Assembly (NCBI GenBank): GCA_046160725.1
Contig: JBJXHB010000422.1
Span: 1 to 34,598 of the forward strand
Origin: JBJXHB01 sp046160725
Lineage (GTDB): Bacteria; Pseudomonadota; Gammaproteobacteria; Burkholderiales; Burkholderiaceae_C
Reading direction: 5' to 3'
Length of the DNA stretch: 34,598 bases
Under the pieces are notes generated by a model, which saw only the letters and a list, made by a program, of their open reading frames with translations, searched no databases and had not been told where the DNA came from. The first letter of the stretch is position 1; every line of letters starts with the position of its first letter. Made by a program: the position numbers and the translations under genes. Shown here piece by piece: positions 1 to 8,900 of the stretch.

Positions 1-316
1 CAAGGACGCGCCTGGACGTCACCATGGCATGGTGATCAAGCTGGGAGGCGGCATCGAGGAGGCGGAAATCGCCAGCCTGCTGAAGGGCTACAAGTTCCTG
101 GCGCCAGCCGGCCTGGACTGGACGACCACTCACACCCGCGAACTGGACAGCGAGCGCCGCCGCAGCACCCACCACAGTATCGGCGCGACCTGGCGCCTCA
201 ACCCGGCTGGCCGGATCGAGCAGGGCTTAAAGCTGGAGCGCACGGTGGGCTTCAATCTGCGCGACACCGAGCGCTCGGTGCCCAAGACGTCGCTGAAACT
301 GACCGTCAAATACTGA
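1..316 (+). CDS. C-terminal fragment of a probable outer-membrane beta-barrel protein
   Basis: The reading frame is open from base 2 through the TGA-type end at 316, so the 5' part lies outside the window; the internal ATG at 29 is probably not the true start. The visible ~104 residues alternate polar and hydrophobic residues in several short stretches (for example IGATWRLN, GLKLERTVGF, SLKLTVKY) and end in a terminal aromatic tyrosine. That pattern is typical of the last strands of an outer-membrane barrel, where the C-terminal aromatic residue is read by the Bam machinery. The family itself is not recognised. Its tail overlaps the convergent lyase gene by 11 bases. Confidence 0.5.
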   Translation, partial: KDAPGRHHGMVIKLGGGIEEAEIASLLKGYKFLAPAGLDWTTTHTRELDSERRRSTHHSIGATWRLNPAGRIEQGLKLERTVGFNLRDTERSVPKTSLKLTVKY

Positions 317-1676
317 GTTCGATGCCACCCGCCCGCGCCGCCGCCAGCACCCGGTCCACCATCACGCCGGACTGGCCCAGGTAGCCGGCCGGGTCGAGCA
401 TGCGCTGCAGCGCCGCGCGGTCGGCATGCGGCGCGATCTGCGGATGCGCGACCAGCAGGTCCAGCAGGGGCGTGCGGTCGCGCACCGACTGCAGGCACAG
501 GTCGTAGACCAGGTCGTGCGCACGCTCGCGGCCGATGAACGGGGCCAGGCCCATCATCACGGCCTCGCTCATCACCAGGCCGCCGGTCATGTCCAGGTTG
601 CGGCGCATGGCCAACGGGTCCACCTCCAGACCCTCCAGCACGGCCCGCGACTGCTTCAGCGCACCGGCCAGCAGGCAGAAGGCCTCGGGCAGGACGATCC
701 ACTCGATCTCCCACGGGCCGGTGGACCGCTCGTGGTCGGCCACCATGGCGTCCATCAGCGCGGCCGCATGCTGGCGCACCACGCTGATGGCGGCATGGAT
801 GTAGCAGCTGCTGATGGGGTTGCGCTTCTGCGGCATGGTGCTGCTGGAGCCGCGGCCATGGTGGAACGGCTCGGCCAGCTCGGCCACCTCGGTCTGCATC
901 ATCAGCTTGACATCCATGCTGAGCTTGCCCAGCGTGCCGCCGATCAGGCCCAGCAGGGCGCCGGTCTCGGCGATGTTGTCGCGGATGGTGTGCCAGGCGA
1001 TCAGCGGCTGCTGCAGGCCCAGCTCGGCGCACAGCCCGGCCTGGGTCTCCATGGCGCCGGTCTGCAGCGAGGCCAGGGTGCCGCAGGCGCCACCGAACTC
1101 GGCCACCAGAACGCGCTCGCGCAGCTGGGCCAGGCGTTCGCGATGGCGCAGCACCGCCGACAGCAGGCCGGCCATCTTGTAGCCCAGGGTGACGGGTATC
1201 GCCTGCTGCAGGTTGCTGCGGCCGACCACCGGGGTCAGCCGGTGCGTGGTCGCCAGCGCGGCCAGGGCGCGGGCGATGGCGGCCAGCTCGTCGTCCACCA
1301 GCACCAGTGCCTCGCGGATCTGCAGCACAGTGGCCGTGTCGGTGATGTCCTGCGTGGTGGCGCCCCAATGAACATACTCGCCCAGGCCGTCGCGGCAGCG
1401 CTGGTTGAGCGGGGTCACCACGCCCAGCACCGGGTAGCCGATGCGCTCGGTCTGCTCGCGCAGGCGGTCCATGTCGATGTGGTCGATGTGGCACTGCCGC
1501 ACGATCTCCTCGGCCGCCTCGGCCGGGATCAGGCCCAGCCGGGCCTGCACCACGGCCAGCGCGCGCTCGATGGCGACATAGTGCGCGGTGCGGTTCTCGT
1601 CGCTCCACACCAGGCGCATGGCCTCGGTGGTGAAGATGCCCTTGAAGATGCGCGAGTCGATGATGCTGGCGGCCAT
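306..1676 (-). CDS. Fumarase/adenylosuccinate-lyase superfamily enzyme (CMLE/PcaB-like)
   Basis: The 456-residue product has the normal length for the class II fumarase/aspartase superfamily. These homotetramers add or eliminate across a fumarate-like bond or cyclise muconates. The signature loop GSSSTMPQKRNP is at about 276-287, with the catalytic serine expected in the SSS run. The region HWGATTQDITDT is at 103-114, and GRSNLQQAIPVTLGYK is at 152-167. In the last motif many lyases have a histidine (GRTHLQQ); here it is asparagine, which resembles 3-carboxy-cis,cis-muconate cycloisomerases rather than adenylosuccinate or argininosuccinate lyase. No other pca genes are nearby, so protocatechuate catabolism is not supported by context. 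It lies 105 bases downstream of a mesaconyl/methylfumaryl-CoA hydratase-like gene on the same strand and may share its pathway. The start is ATG at 1676; the ribosome binding site is weak. Superfamily certain, substrate unknown. Confidence 0.85.
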   Translation of the reverse strand: MAASIIDSRIFKGIFTTEAMRLVWSDENRTAHYVAIERALAVVQARLGLIPAEAAEEIVRQCHIDHIDMDRLREQTERIGYPVLGVVTPLNQRCRDGLGEYVHWGATTQDITDTATVLQIREALVLVDDELAAIARALAALATTHRLTPVVGRSNLQQAIPVTLGYKMAGLLSAVLRHRERLAQLRERVLVAEFGGACGTLASLQTGAMETQAGLCAELGLQQPLIAWHTIRDNIAETGALLGLIGGTLGKLSMDVKLMMQTEVAELAEPFHHGRGSSSTMPQKRNPISSCYIHAAISVVRQHAAALMDAMVADHERSTGPWEIEWIVLPEAFCLLAGALKQSRAVLEGLEVDPLAMRRNLDMTGGLVMSEAVMMGLAPFIGRERAHDLVYDLCLQSVRDRTPLLDLLVAHPQIAPHADRAALQRMLDPAGYLGQSGVMVDRVLAAARAGGIELSI

Positions 1677-1781
1677 GGCTGCGTGGTGGTCGGTTGCGTA
1701 GTCGGGAGGGTCGGGTCGCGCAGGGCGTCGGAAGGTATCGGCGGCAGGTGTCGGCGAGTGGCTCGCCCGGCTTGCATCGCC

Positions 1782-2645
1782 TCAACGCAACGTGGCCTCG
1801 GCGTCCATGGTCAGCCAGCCTTCATGGTCTTGCGCCCACAGCTTGAGCGCGTGGCCGTCGCGCTGGCCGTTGACGCGCATGAGCCGGCCGTCGATGGTGG
1901 GCCGCAGGGCCCGGAAGCGGAAGCTGGCGACCTCGGCATCCGGCGCCTCGCGCCGCACCAGGTCCAGCAGCAGGGTTGCGATCAAGGGGCCGTGCACCAC
2001 CAGGCCCGCATAGCCCTCGACCGCGGTCACGTAGGCGCGGTCGTAGTGGATGCGGTGCCCGTTGAAGGTCAGGGCGCTGTAACGGAACAGCAGCACCTCG
2101 TCGGGCTGCCAGTCGCGGTGCCAGCGGGCGCCCTGCGGCGCCGCCTGGGGCGCCGGCGTTGCGTCGCCCGGCCGCGCGGCCTCGCGGTAGACGATGTCGT
2201 GCCACTCGCGCAGCGCGGGGGCGGCCTGGCCGTCGGCATGGACCTCATGGCGCACGGTGACGAACACCAGCCGGCCGCTGCGGCCGTCCTTGGCCTTGAC
2301 GTCCTCGATGGTGGACCGGCGCTGCACCGCCTGGCCCACCCGCAGCGGCGTCATGAACTCGAAGCGGCTGCCGGCCCACATGCGCCGTGGCAGCGGCACC
2401 GGCGGCAGGAAGCCGCCGCGGTGCGCATGGCCGTCCTCGCCGATCTCGCTGCCGCGGTGCAGCGGCAGGAAGTACAGCCAGTGCCACAGCGGCGGCAGCG
2501 CCGCGCCGGTGCTGAACGGCAGCGCCGGGTGGTCCAGCGTGGCCTGCAGCGCGCGCAGCGGTGTGGGTTGCAGGATGTCGTCGGCGGTCTCGGAGCGGCC
2601 GATCCATTCGGACAGGCGGGCCAGGTCTTGGTTGGTGTCGGTCAC
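1782..2645 (-). CDS. FAS1-like/MaoC-type enoyl-CoA hydratase (mesaconyl- or 3-methylfumaryl-CoA hydratase-like)
   Basis: The 287-residue product is a double hot-dog protein of the HTD2/3-methylfumaryl-CoA hydratase type. The N-terminal FAS1-like dehydratase half includes the WIGRSET start region at about 14-20 and a Trp-rich segment PPLWHWLYFLP at 51-61. The C-terminal half has the hydratase motif SALTFNGHRIHYD at 190-202 and GLVVHGPL at 214-221. Known relatives hydrate mesaconyl-C4-CoA, 3-methylfumaryl-CoA or itaconyl-CoA to citramalyl-type CoA esters; which one applies here cannot be read from sequence. I chose GTG at 2645 because a TGGAG sequence sits 9 bases upstream; the longer GTG start at 2660 has no visible ribosome binding site. 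It precedes the fumarase-superfamily lyase on the same strand, which suggests handling of unsaturated dicarboxylates. No CoA transferase or ligase is adjacent; the nearest are about 19 kb away. Confidence 0.8.
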   Translation of the reverse strand: MTDTNQDLARLSEWIGRSETADDILQPTPLRALQATLDHPALPFSTGAALPPLWHWLYFLPLHRGSEIGEDGHAHRGGFLPPVPLPRRMWAGSRFEFMTPLRVGQAVQRRSTIEDVKAKDGRSGRLVFVTVRHEVHADGQAAPALREWHDIVYREAARPGDATPAPQAAPQGARWHRDWQPDEVLLFRYSALTFNGHRIHYDRAYVTAVEGYAGLVVHGPLIATLLLDLVRREAPDAEVASFRFRALRPTIDGRLMRVNGQRDGHALKLWAQDHEGWLTMDAEATLR

Positions 2646-2712
2646 TTGCTGGAACTCCACTGAGAAAAGCGGTTAGGTTCTGAGTCTGCTGCTGGCGTCA
2701 ACGGCGAGCCGA

Positions 2713-4242
2713 TCAGCGGCCGGGTTCGGCGTCGGGGCGATGTCGAGCCGCCCGGCTGGACAGTGCATTGGGGAAGAAGAGCGCAGTCAGGCTCTTGCTG
2801 TGCACCGGCGAGAAGGCGCCCCGGCCGTCCGCGGCCAGGGCCGCGCGGCTGCCCGCCTGGTCGTCGCCATGGGCACGCCAGCCGCGCACCCAGTGGATGT
2901 CGTCGGCGACCTCCATCAGTCCCATGGTCTCGCGGTCGCCGATCAGGATGCCTTGCACCCGCAGGCCGAAGCGGTCCCGTGCCGCGTCCAGCGCCTCCAG
3001 GGTGGCGGGCGTGCAGCCGAACTCGCCGTCGCTGACGATCAGCAGGTCGGCGCTGGCCCAGCGCGCCTCGTGCACGCGCTGGATGGCGCGCTCGATCGGC
3101 GCCTGCACGTCGGTGCCGCCGTCGAAAGACTGGCCCATCAGGTCCAGAAGGGCTGCCAGGCTGTCGGCGTCGCTGCCGAGGGCGCGCTCCATGATCTCCT
3201 GCGGCCCGCCAAAGGCGATCATCAGGCAGCCGCGCTGCTCGTCGCGCGCGGTGCGCACGGCCTGCAGCACCACCGCCTTGGCAATGTGCTCGGGCGCGCC
3301 GCGCATCGACCCGGAGGTGTCCAGGCAGATCAGGATCGGCCCGCGCGACAGCGCCTGCGGCGGTGCTGGTGTTGCCGCCGCGCGGGCGGCCTGTGTCGGG
3401 TCCGGCCGCAGGTCGCGCAGCTCGGCCTCGGTGTCGTAGGTCAGCAGGCGCGATTCGGCCAGACGGGCACGCCAGAGCTTGCGCAGCACCGGGTGAGCCA
3501 ACTGCACGGCCTCGCTGCCGAGCATGCGCTCCAGGCGGTCAGACAAGCGGATGCCGCGCAGCTCGCCCGGCATGTCCGGCAGCCGTGTCTGCACCACGCG
3601 CCAGCCCTGGGTCGGCGGCGACACATCGGCCGGTGGAGGAGGCGCGCGCCGTGGCGCGATATCGCGCCGGGCCCGGCCCAGGCGGCGGATCAGCTCGGCC
3701 AGGGCCGGCAGACGGGCCAGGTGGTCGGCGATGCGCTGGGCATCGGCCCAGCCTCGGTGGGCCAGCAGCCCCTTCAGCTGGTCCCAGCGCAAGTTGGGCA
3801 GGTCGCCCAGGGCGCGCAGCAGCAACTGCAGCCGGTCCAGGTCGCCCTGCTCGCGCAGCCATTCCGCCCGGAAGTCGGCCACCGCCTTGGCGATGGCCTC
3901 GGGCCGGGCCAGTCGCGGCTGATGGTCGACGATGCGGTCCAGATGCCACAGCATGGTGCGCAGCACCTGGTCGGCCAGCATCGGTGCGCCACCGCAGGCC
4001 GCGGCCAGGCCCAGGTCGGCCACCGCGCGGCGCATCGGCTGCAGGGCCTGGGGGTCTGCGGCATCGGCGTCCGGCGGCGGCAGCTCGCCGCGCTGCAGCG
4101 CCGCGTGCCAGCGCTGAAGGTCCGGCAGGCGGCGGGCGGTGCGCCCGGCGCTGGCCACGATGGCCGGCAGCCACAGCGGCCGCGCCAGCGCCTGCAGATG
4201 GTGCCAGGGCGCGTCTGGCGGCGCGGATGCGGTCAGCGGCAT
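2713..4242 (-). CDS. viaA: VWA-domain protein ViaA
   Basis: The 509-residue protein has a helical N-terminal region and a C-terminal von Willebrand factor A domain beginning at about residue 300. The metal-ion-dependent adhesion site is visible as DTSGS at 308-312, with a later GGTD and an IVSDGEF segment. ViaA of E. coli (about 480 residues) stimulates the AAA+ ATPase RavA; the pair has been linked to respiratory complexes, lysine decarboxylase and aminoglycoside sensitivity. Here it starts 38 bases after the RavA-like gene ends, in the same direction, as expected for a ravA-viaA operon. There is no signal peptide, so it is cytoplasmic or membrane-associated. The start ATG at 4242 has only a weak ribosome binding site, consistent with translational coupling. 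The family assignment rests on domain plus partner; a generic CoxE/MoxR-associated VWA protein is the alternative. Confidence 0.82.
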   Translation of the reverse strand: MPLTASAPPDAPWHHLQALARPLWLPAIVASAGRTARRLPDLQRWHAALQRGELPPPDADAADPQALQPMRRAVADLGLAAACGGAPMLADQVLRTMLWHLDRIVDHQPRLARPEAIAKAVADFRAEWLREQGDLDRLQLLLRALGDLPNLRWDQLKGLLAHRGWADAQRIADHLARLPALAELIRRLGRARRDIAPRRAPPPPADVSPPTQGWRVVQTRLPDMPGELRGIRLSDRLERMLGSEAVQLAHPVLRKLWRARLAESRLLTYDTEAELRDLRPDPTQAARAAATPAPPQALSRGPILICLDTSGSMRGAPEHIAKAVVLQAVRTARDEQRGCLMIAFGGPQEIMERALGSDADSLAALLDLMGQSFDGGTDVQAPIERAIQRVHEARWASADLLIVSDGEFGCTPATLEALDAARDRFGLRVQGILIGDRETMGLMEVADDIHWVRGWRAHGDDQAGSRAALAADGRGAFSPVHSKSLTALFFPNALSSRAARHRPDAEPGR

Positions 4243-4280
4243 GGCGGCGCGGTCGGAGTGCCGAGCCTTCTCATCAGGTG

Positions 4281-5699
4281 TCAGTCGGCCGCGACGGCGA
4301 TGGGCGCTGGCGCCTCGGCCGGCAGGTCATCGTCCTGCGGCAGCTCGGCAAACCCGGCGCGAGCCTGAGCCAGGCGGCCCAGCAGGTCGGCCGCGAAGGC
4401 GAGTGTCTGCCGATGTGCCGCCAGCCACGGGCCGGACACGTCGGGTCCGATCCAGAACCGGCCCTGCAGGCGGCGCAGCAGGTCGGCCAGCGCCGCCTCG
4501 GCCTGGTCGTGGACGACCCGTACCTGGGCCGCCACCTCGTCGACCTGGGCCAGCCGGGCGGCCACATGCACCGTGCTGAAACGGCGCCGCAGGCGCTGCT
4601 CCAGCGTGGCCGACACCATGCGCAGCATGCCGTCGCCACCCGCCTCGTCGCCTTGTGCGCCCAGGCTGCGCGCCAGGGCCAGCTTGCCGGCATCGTCGGC
4701 CGCGGCCGGGTCCGCCGGCAGTCGTTGCTCGATGGACAGCTGTTGCTCGAAGGCCTGCACCGCATGGACCAGCCCCGGGGCCTCGACCGGCACGGCCTGC
4801 AGCAGGTCGCCTGCCAGCCAGTCGGCGAGCAGGCGCTGGAGTTGCGGCTCGGCGGCCACGACATAGGGTGCCAGCCACAGGTCGAGCAGGTCGAGCCGGT
4901 CGCGGCCCTCGGTGGCGGCGGCGCTGCGCATCAGCGACACCAGCTGGCGCCAGCGCCGGTCGGATACCGGCAACCGGGCTTCGGCCAGGCGGCGGCGCAG
5001 CGCGGCCAGACCGGCCAGGGCATCCGCGCCCAGGTCCACCGTCTCGCGCGCGGCCGCCACCGCGGCGACGTCGGCGGCGTTCAGCGGTGCGGTGGCCGGC
5101 GCATCGGCGCCGCCCGCGCCCAGGCGCAGCAGCGACTCGAAACTGGCATCTCCGACCGGTGCCGTCGGGACGCGCACCAGGAACCGGTCGTGGAAGGCCT
5201 GCAGCGCGTCGTCGGCGGGCAGCTCGTTGCTGGCGCCGACCAGGCTGATCAGCGGCACCGGCAAGCGGCCATTGCCGTTGTCGAACTCGCGCTCGTTGAG
5301 CAGGGTCAGCAACGCGTTGAGGATGGCCGAGTTGGCCTTGAACACCTCGTCGATGAAGGCGATGCCGGCGGTGGGCAGCCAGCCGTCCACCAGGCGCTCG
5401 TAGCGGTCGGCTTCCAGCGCCTTGAGCGACAACGGGCCGAACAGCTCCTCTGGGGTCGAGAAGCGGGTCAACAGCCGCTCGAAATACGGCGCGCCCGAGA
5501 ACCGGTGGTGCAGGCGCCGCGCCAGCTCGCTCTTCGCAGTGCCCGGCGGCCCGATCAGCAAGGTATGTTCACCGGCCAGCGCGGTCAGCAGCAGCAGCCG
5601 CACCGCGGTGCCACGCTCCAACAGGCCCTGTTCAAGTGCCGCCAGATGCGCGGTCAGTAGAGAAGGCGCTGGCAGGACGGCGGGCAGAGCGGCAGGCAT
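4281..5699 (-). CDS. ravA: MoxR-family AAA+ ATPase RavA
   Basis: The 472-residue protein carries a complete AAA+ module in the first ~190 residues: Walker A GPPGTAKS at 50-57, Walker B IAFIDE at 113-118, sensor-1 ASN at 156-158 and a DRFLVR arginine-finger segment at 171-176. The sequences STPEELFGPLSLKAL and FKANSAILNALLTLLNER are typical of RavA. The C-terminal ~280 residues correspond to the discontinuous triple-helical and LARA region and are Ala/Leu/Arg-rich. Length is near that of E. coli RavA (498). RavA forms hexamers and works with ViaA, whose gene follows at once. A small ORF lies 39 bases upstream on the same strand. The start ATG at 5699 gives the canonical N-terminus before the ATPase. 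Confidence 0.9.
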   Translation of the reverse strand: MPAALPAVLPAPSLLTAHLAALEQGLLERGTAVRLLLLTALAGEHTLLIGPPGTAKSELARRLHHRFSGAPYFERLLTRFSTPEELFGPLSLKALEADRYERLVDGWLPTAGIAFIDEVFKANSAILNALLTLLNEREFDNGNGRLPVPLISLVGASNELPADDALQAFHDRFLVRVPTAPVGDASFESLLRLGAGGADAPATAPLNAADVAAVAAARETVDLGADALAGLAALRRRLAEARLPVSDRRWRQLVSLMRSAAATEGRDRLDLLDLWLAPYVVAAEPQLQRLLADWLAGDLLQAVPVEAPGLVHAVQAFEQQLSIEQRLPADPAAADDAGKLALARSLGAQGDEAGGDGMLRMVSATLEQRLRRRFSTVHVAARLAQVDEVAAQVRVVHDQAEAALADLLRRLQGRFWIGPDVSGPWLAAHRQTLAFAADLLGRLAQARAGFAELPQDDDLPAEAPAPIAVAAD

Positions 5700-5738
5700 G
5701 CCGCGATTGTCGCCGGGGGGCCCAGGGTCGGCGACGGG

Positions 5739-5921
5739 TCAGTGCACCATGTCGCTGGCGCCGGCCGCGCCCTCGGCGGGGGCGCAGGCCAGCAGGTGCA
5801 GCGAGATCAGCAAGGCGCGGTCCAGCGCGTTGTCCATCTGGCGCAGCAGCGCCAGCAGTTCGGCCGGCGTGAGGTCCGGGGCGTCGCCCTGAGGCCAGTT
5901 GGGAACGATGTCGTGGGTCAT
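5739..5921 (-). CDS. Small hypothetical protein upstream of ravA
   Basis: A 60-codon ORF with ATG at 5921 that ends 39 bases before the ravA start. The product is acidic and helical in its middle (LTPAELLALLRQMDNALDRALLISLHLLA), has no signal peptide, and ends in SDMVH. It does not resemble a family I recognise. An in-frame extension to 5957 is possible but adds a basic stretch with no better ribosome binding site. Its position and direction make it a likely first gene of the ravA-viaA transcript. It could also be a spurious ORF, since long open frames are common in this GC-rich DNA. Confidence 0.45.
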   Translation of the reverse strand: MTHDIVPNWPQGDAPDLTPAELLALLRQMDNALDRALLISLHLLACAPAEGAAGASDMVH

Positions 5922-5994
5922 GGCGCGCCTCGGGGGTGTCACCGCGGGTGCGACCATCGCACCCGTCGATGGCGCGTTTGTAGGCGGCCAGACG

Positions 5995-8900
5995 TTATGC
6001 CGGCGTTACGGGCCGACCGCCGGCCAGCGCCGTCAACTGCTGGGCTGCCGCCTGTCGTGCAACAAAGGCCTGCTGCCATGGGTCTGGCACCTCCTGCGCG
6101 GACACGCTGTCCAGCCAGGCCAGGCCGGCCCGGGCGATTCGGGCGGCGGCCTCTGCATCGCCGGCGGCGGCCCAGGCCTGCGCCGGGCCCAGCCAGCACT
6201 CGATGCGCGCCAGCCCGTTGGGGCGCAAGGCGGGGTCGGTGTTGTCCAGCTCGCGGGCCAATCGCCGCGCCCGGGCCTTGCCGGGTGGCCGCATCGCCGC
6301 GCGCAGCCGCGCGGCCAGGGCGACACCGGGCAGCCCGGTTTGTTGCGCCGCTTCTGCCACCAGCTGCAGCGCACGGTCCGCCGCGGCCGGCTCCAGCATC
6401 GACGCCTGCTCGATGCGCAGCGTCAATCGGGTCTCCGGCCAGCCGCCCGCCGGCAACGCCTCATGAGCGTCGGCCAGTGCCAGCGCGGCAGCGGCGGTGT
6501 CGCCCAGGGCCAGCCGCAGCCGGCCCAGCAACAGCCCGCGGCGGGCGCGCCAGCGCGGCCGCAGCTCGGCGGCGTCCAGCGTGGCCAGCAGCTGGCCGGC
6601 GCGGGCCCATTGCGCCAGGTCCAACAACACCTGGGCGCGTTGCAGGGTCACCACCGGCAGCCAGCCTGGGTTGCTCTGCGTCAGCAGCGCCTCGGCCTCG
6701 TCGCACCAGCGCAGCGCGCCGGCATAGCGGCCGTCGGCGCGCGCAGCCTGGGCCAGCAGCGTGGCCACGAAGGCGGCACTGCTGCCTCGCAGGCCGTAGC
6801 GCACCAGCAGCTGCTGTGCCGCGTCCAGCTGGGTCTGTGCCGCACCGGCATGGCCGGCGTCCAGCAGGCTCACCGCATGGTTGGCCAGTGCCGTCACCAT
6901 GAAGGCATGGTCGCCCAGCTCGCGGGTCGACTCGATGACGCGCAGGTGGTGGGCGGCCGCCTCGGCCGGACGGCCCATGTTGTCCAGCACCGCGGCCAGG
7001 TTGCCGTGGAACTCCACCGCGGTCCGCGTGTCGGCATGCGCGGCCACCCAATCCTGCACCGAGCGCAGCAGCGGCAGCGCCTCGTCAAAACGCGCCACCA
7101 TCGCCAGGCTGGTGCCCAGGCGCTGGGTGATCGATGTGCGCAGCTCCGCCCGCTCGGCGGCGTCGGCGTCTTGTGTCGCCTGTTGCGCGTCGATCAGGTC
7201 GATGTCGGCCAGCGCCGTGCGGCCGGCCGCAATGGCGTCGTCCCACTGCGCCAGGTTGGCGGCATACCAGGCGCGGCGGTCGGTGGCCCGCACCCGCTGC
7301 AGCGGCGTGCGAGCCAGACGGTCGAGGCGGTCCACCAGCGGCTGGCCGGCGGCCTGGCGCACAGTGTTCATGTGGGCCTCCACCGCCTGGTCGATGAAGC
7401 CGAAGGCGTCATGAACCTGGCCGCCGGCCTCGGCGATGTCGGCACCGCGCATCAGGAAGGCGATGCGCTCCGTCACACGCAGCGCCACCTGGGCACGCTC
7501 GGCGGCGCTGCGCAATGCGGGCAGGGCGCGCTCGGGCTGGCCGGCGGACTCCCAATGTGCGGCCAGCCGCGCCGGCTCGCCCTCGTGGGCCTCCAGCCAA
7601 CCGGCCACGGTGGCATGGGTGTGGCGGGCCAGCACCTGCGGTATGCCGGACAGCACGCATTCATGCACCAGGTCATGGGCAAAGGCGGTGCCTCTGAGCA
7701 CCTGGCGGGCCTCCAGCTCGGACCAGGCGTCGGCCAGCTGCAACGCGCCCTGTTGCAGCACATGGCTGGCCAGGTCGATGCCGAAGTCGGCGCCGGCAAT
7801 CGCCGCCACCCGGGCCAGCAGCAGGGCCGGCGCACTGAGGCTGGCCAGTGACCGATCGATCAGCTGGCCCACGCTGGCCGGGTGGGGCAGGGCATCCAGG
7901 GCGCCGCCCAGCCGGCCCTGCAACCAGGCCTGCTTGAGGGTCTCAAGCGCAAACAGCGGGTTGCCGCCGCTGCGCTCGCGCAGCGTGGCGGCCATGGCGG
8001 CGCCGTCGATGTCGGGCATGCCCAGTGAGTCGACCAGCTCGGCCAGGGCGGCCTCGGCCAGCGGCTGCAGGCGCATCCGGTCGCAGCGGGCATCGGCTGC
8101 CAGGGCGTCGAGCATCTGCTGCTGCACAGTGCCGGGCAAGGGCGGGCGCATCGACAGCACCCATGCCATGCCCTCGGTGCCGGCCAGCAGGTCGGGCAGC
8201 AGTTGCAGGGTGGCGTCGTCGGCAAAGTGCAGGTCGTCCAGCACGATGCCGCCGCAGGCCGGCAGCGCATCGTTCAGCCAGCGGCACAGGGCTGCCAGCA
8301 GGCCGTCTCGGCCCGGACCGGCGCTGCCCGGCCGGCCACCCACCGACAGTTCGGGCAGAACCGGGGCCAGGGCGGCATGCCAGGCAGGTGCGATCGACGC
8401 CGGCGAGCGCCGCGCCAGCTCACGCAGGGCACGCGCCAGGGCTGCATACGGCGCCAGGTTGTCGCCGGGTCGGGCGGCCGCATGCAGCGGGCCGTCCGTG
8501 CCGCCCATCAGGCACTGCAGCAGGCGGGACTTGCCCAGGCCGGCCTCGCCGATCAGGACCAGGCGGGACGCCCCGCGCCAGGTGTGCAGCAGCAGCTCCT
8601 GTTCCGCGGCGCGCCCGATCAGGCGTGGCGGGCGCATCAGCGCCGCCGGCAGCGACCGTGCCGCGGGCGCCGGTGGTGCCGCGGTCTCGCTGCCCTCCAG
8701 GGTTTGCAGCAGCGCCAGGGTCTCGCGCGATGGCCGGGTGCCCAGCTCGTGCTTGAGCAACTGCTCGCAGCGGTCGAAGGCCTGCAGGGCAGCCGCCCGG
8801 TCGCCGCCCAGATAGTGCAGGCGCATCAGCTGCCGGTGTGCAGACTCGGCCAGCGGGTCCAGATCCAGCAGCTCGGTGGCCACGACCAGCGCATGCGTCG

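Noticed and set aside
426..2663. 745-residue plus-strand open frame
   Set aside because: It is antisense to the lyase and hydratase genes, low in complexity (Gln/His/Gly/Ala) and shows no domain; GC-rich codon bias keeps this frame open.
3363..5660. 765-residue plus-strand open frame
   Set aside because: Antisense to viaA and ravA, no recognisable motif, spans the junction of two well-supported genes.
5899..7851. 650-residue plus-strand open frame
   Set aside because: Antisense to the BTAD regulator; composition dominated by Gln/Gly/Arg/His, as expected of a shadow frame.
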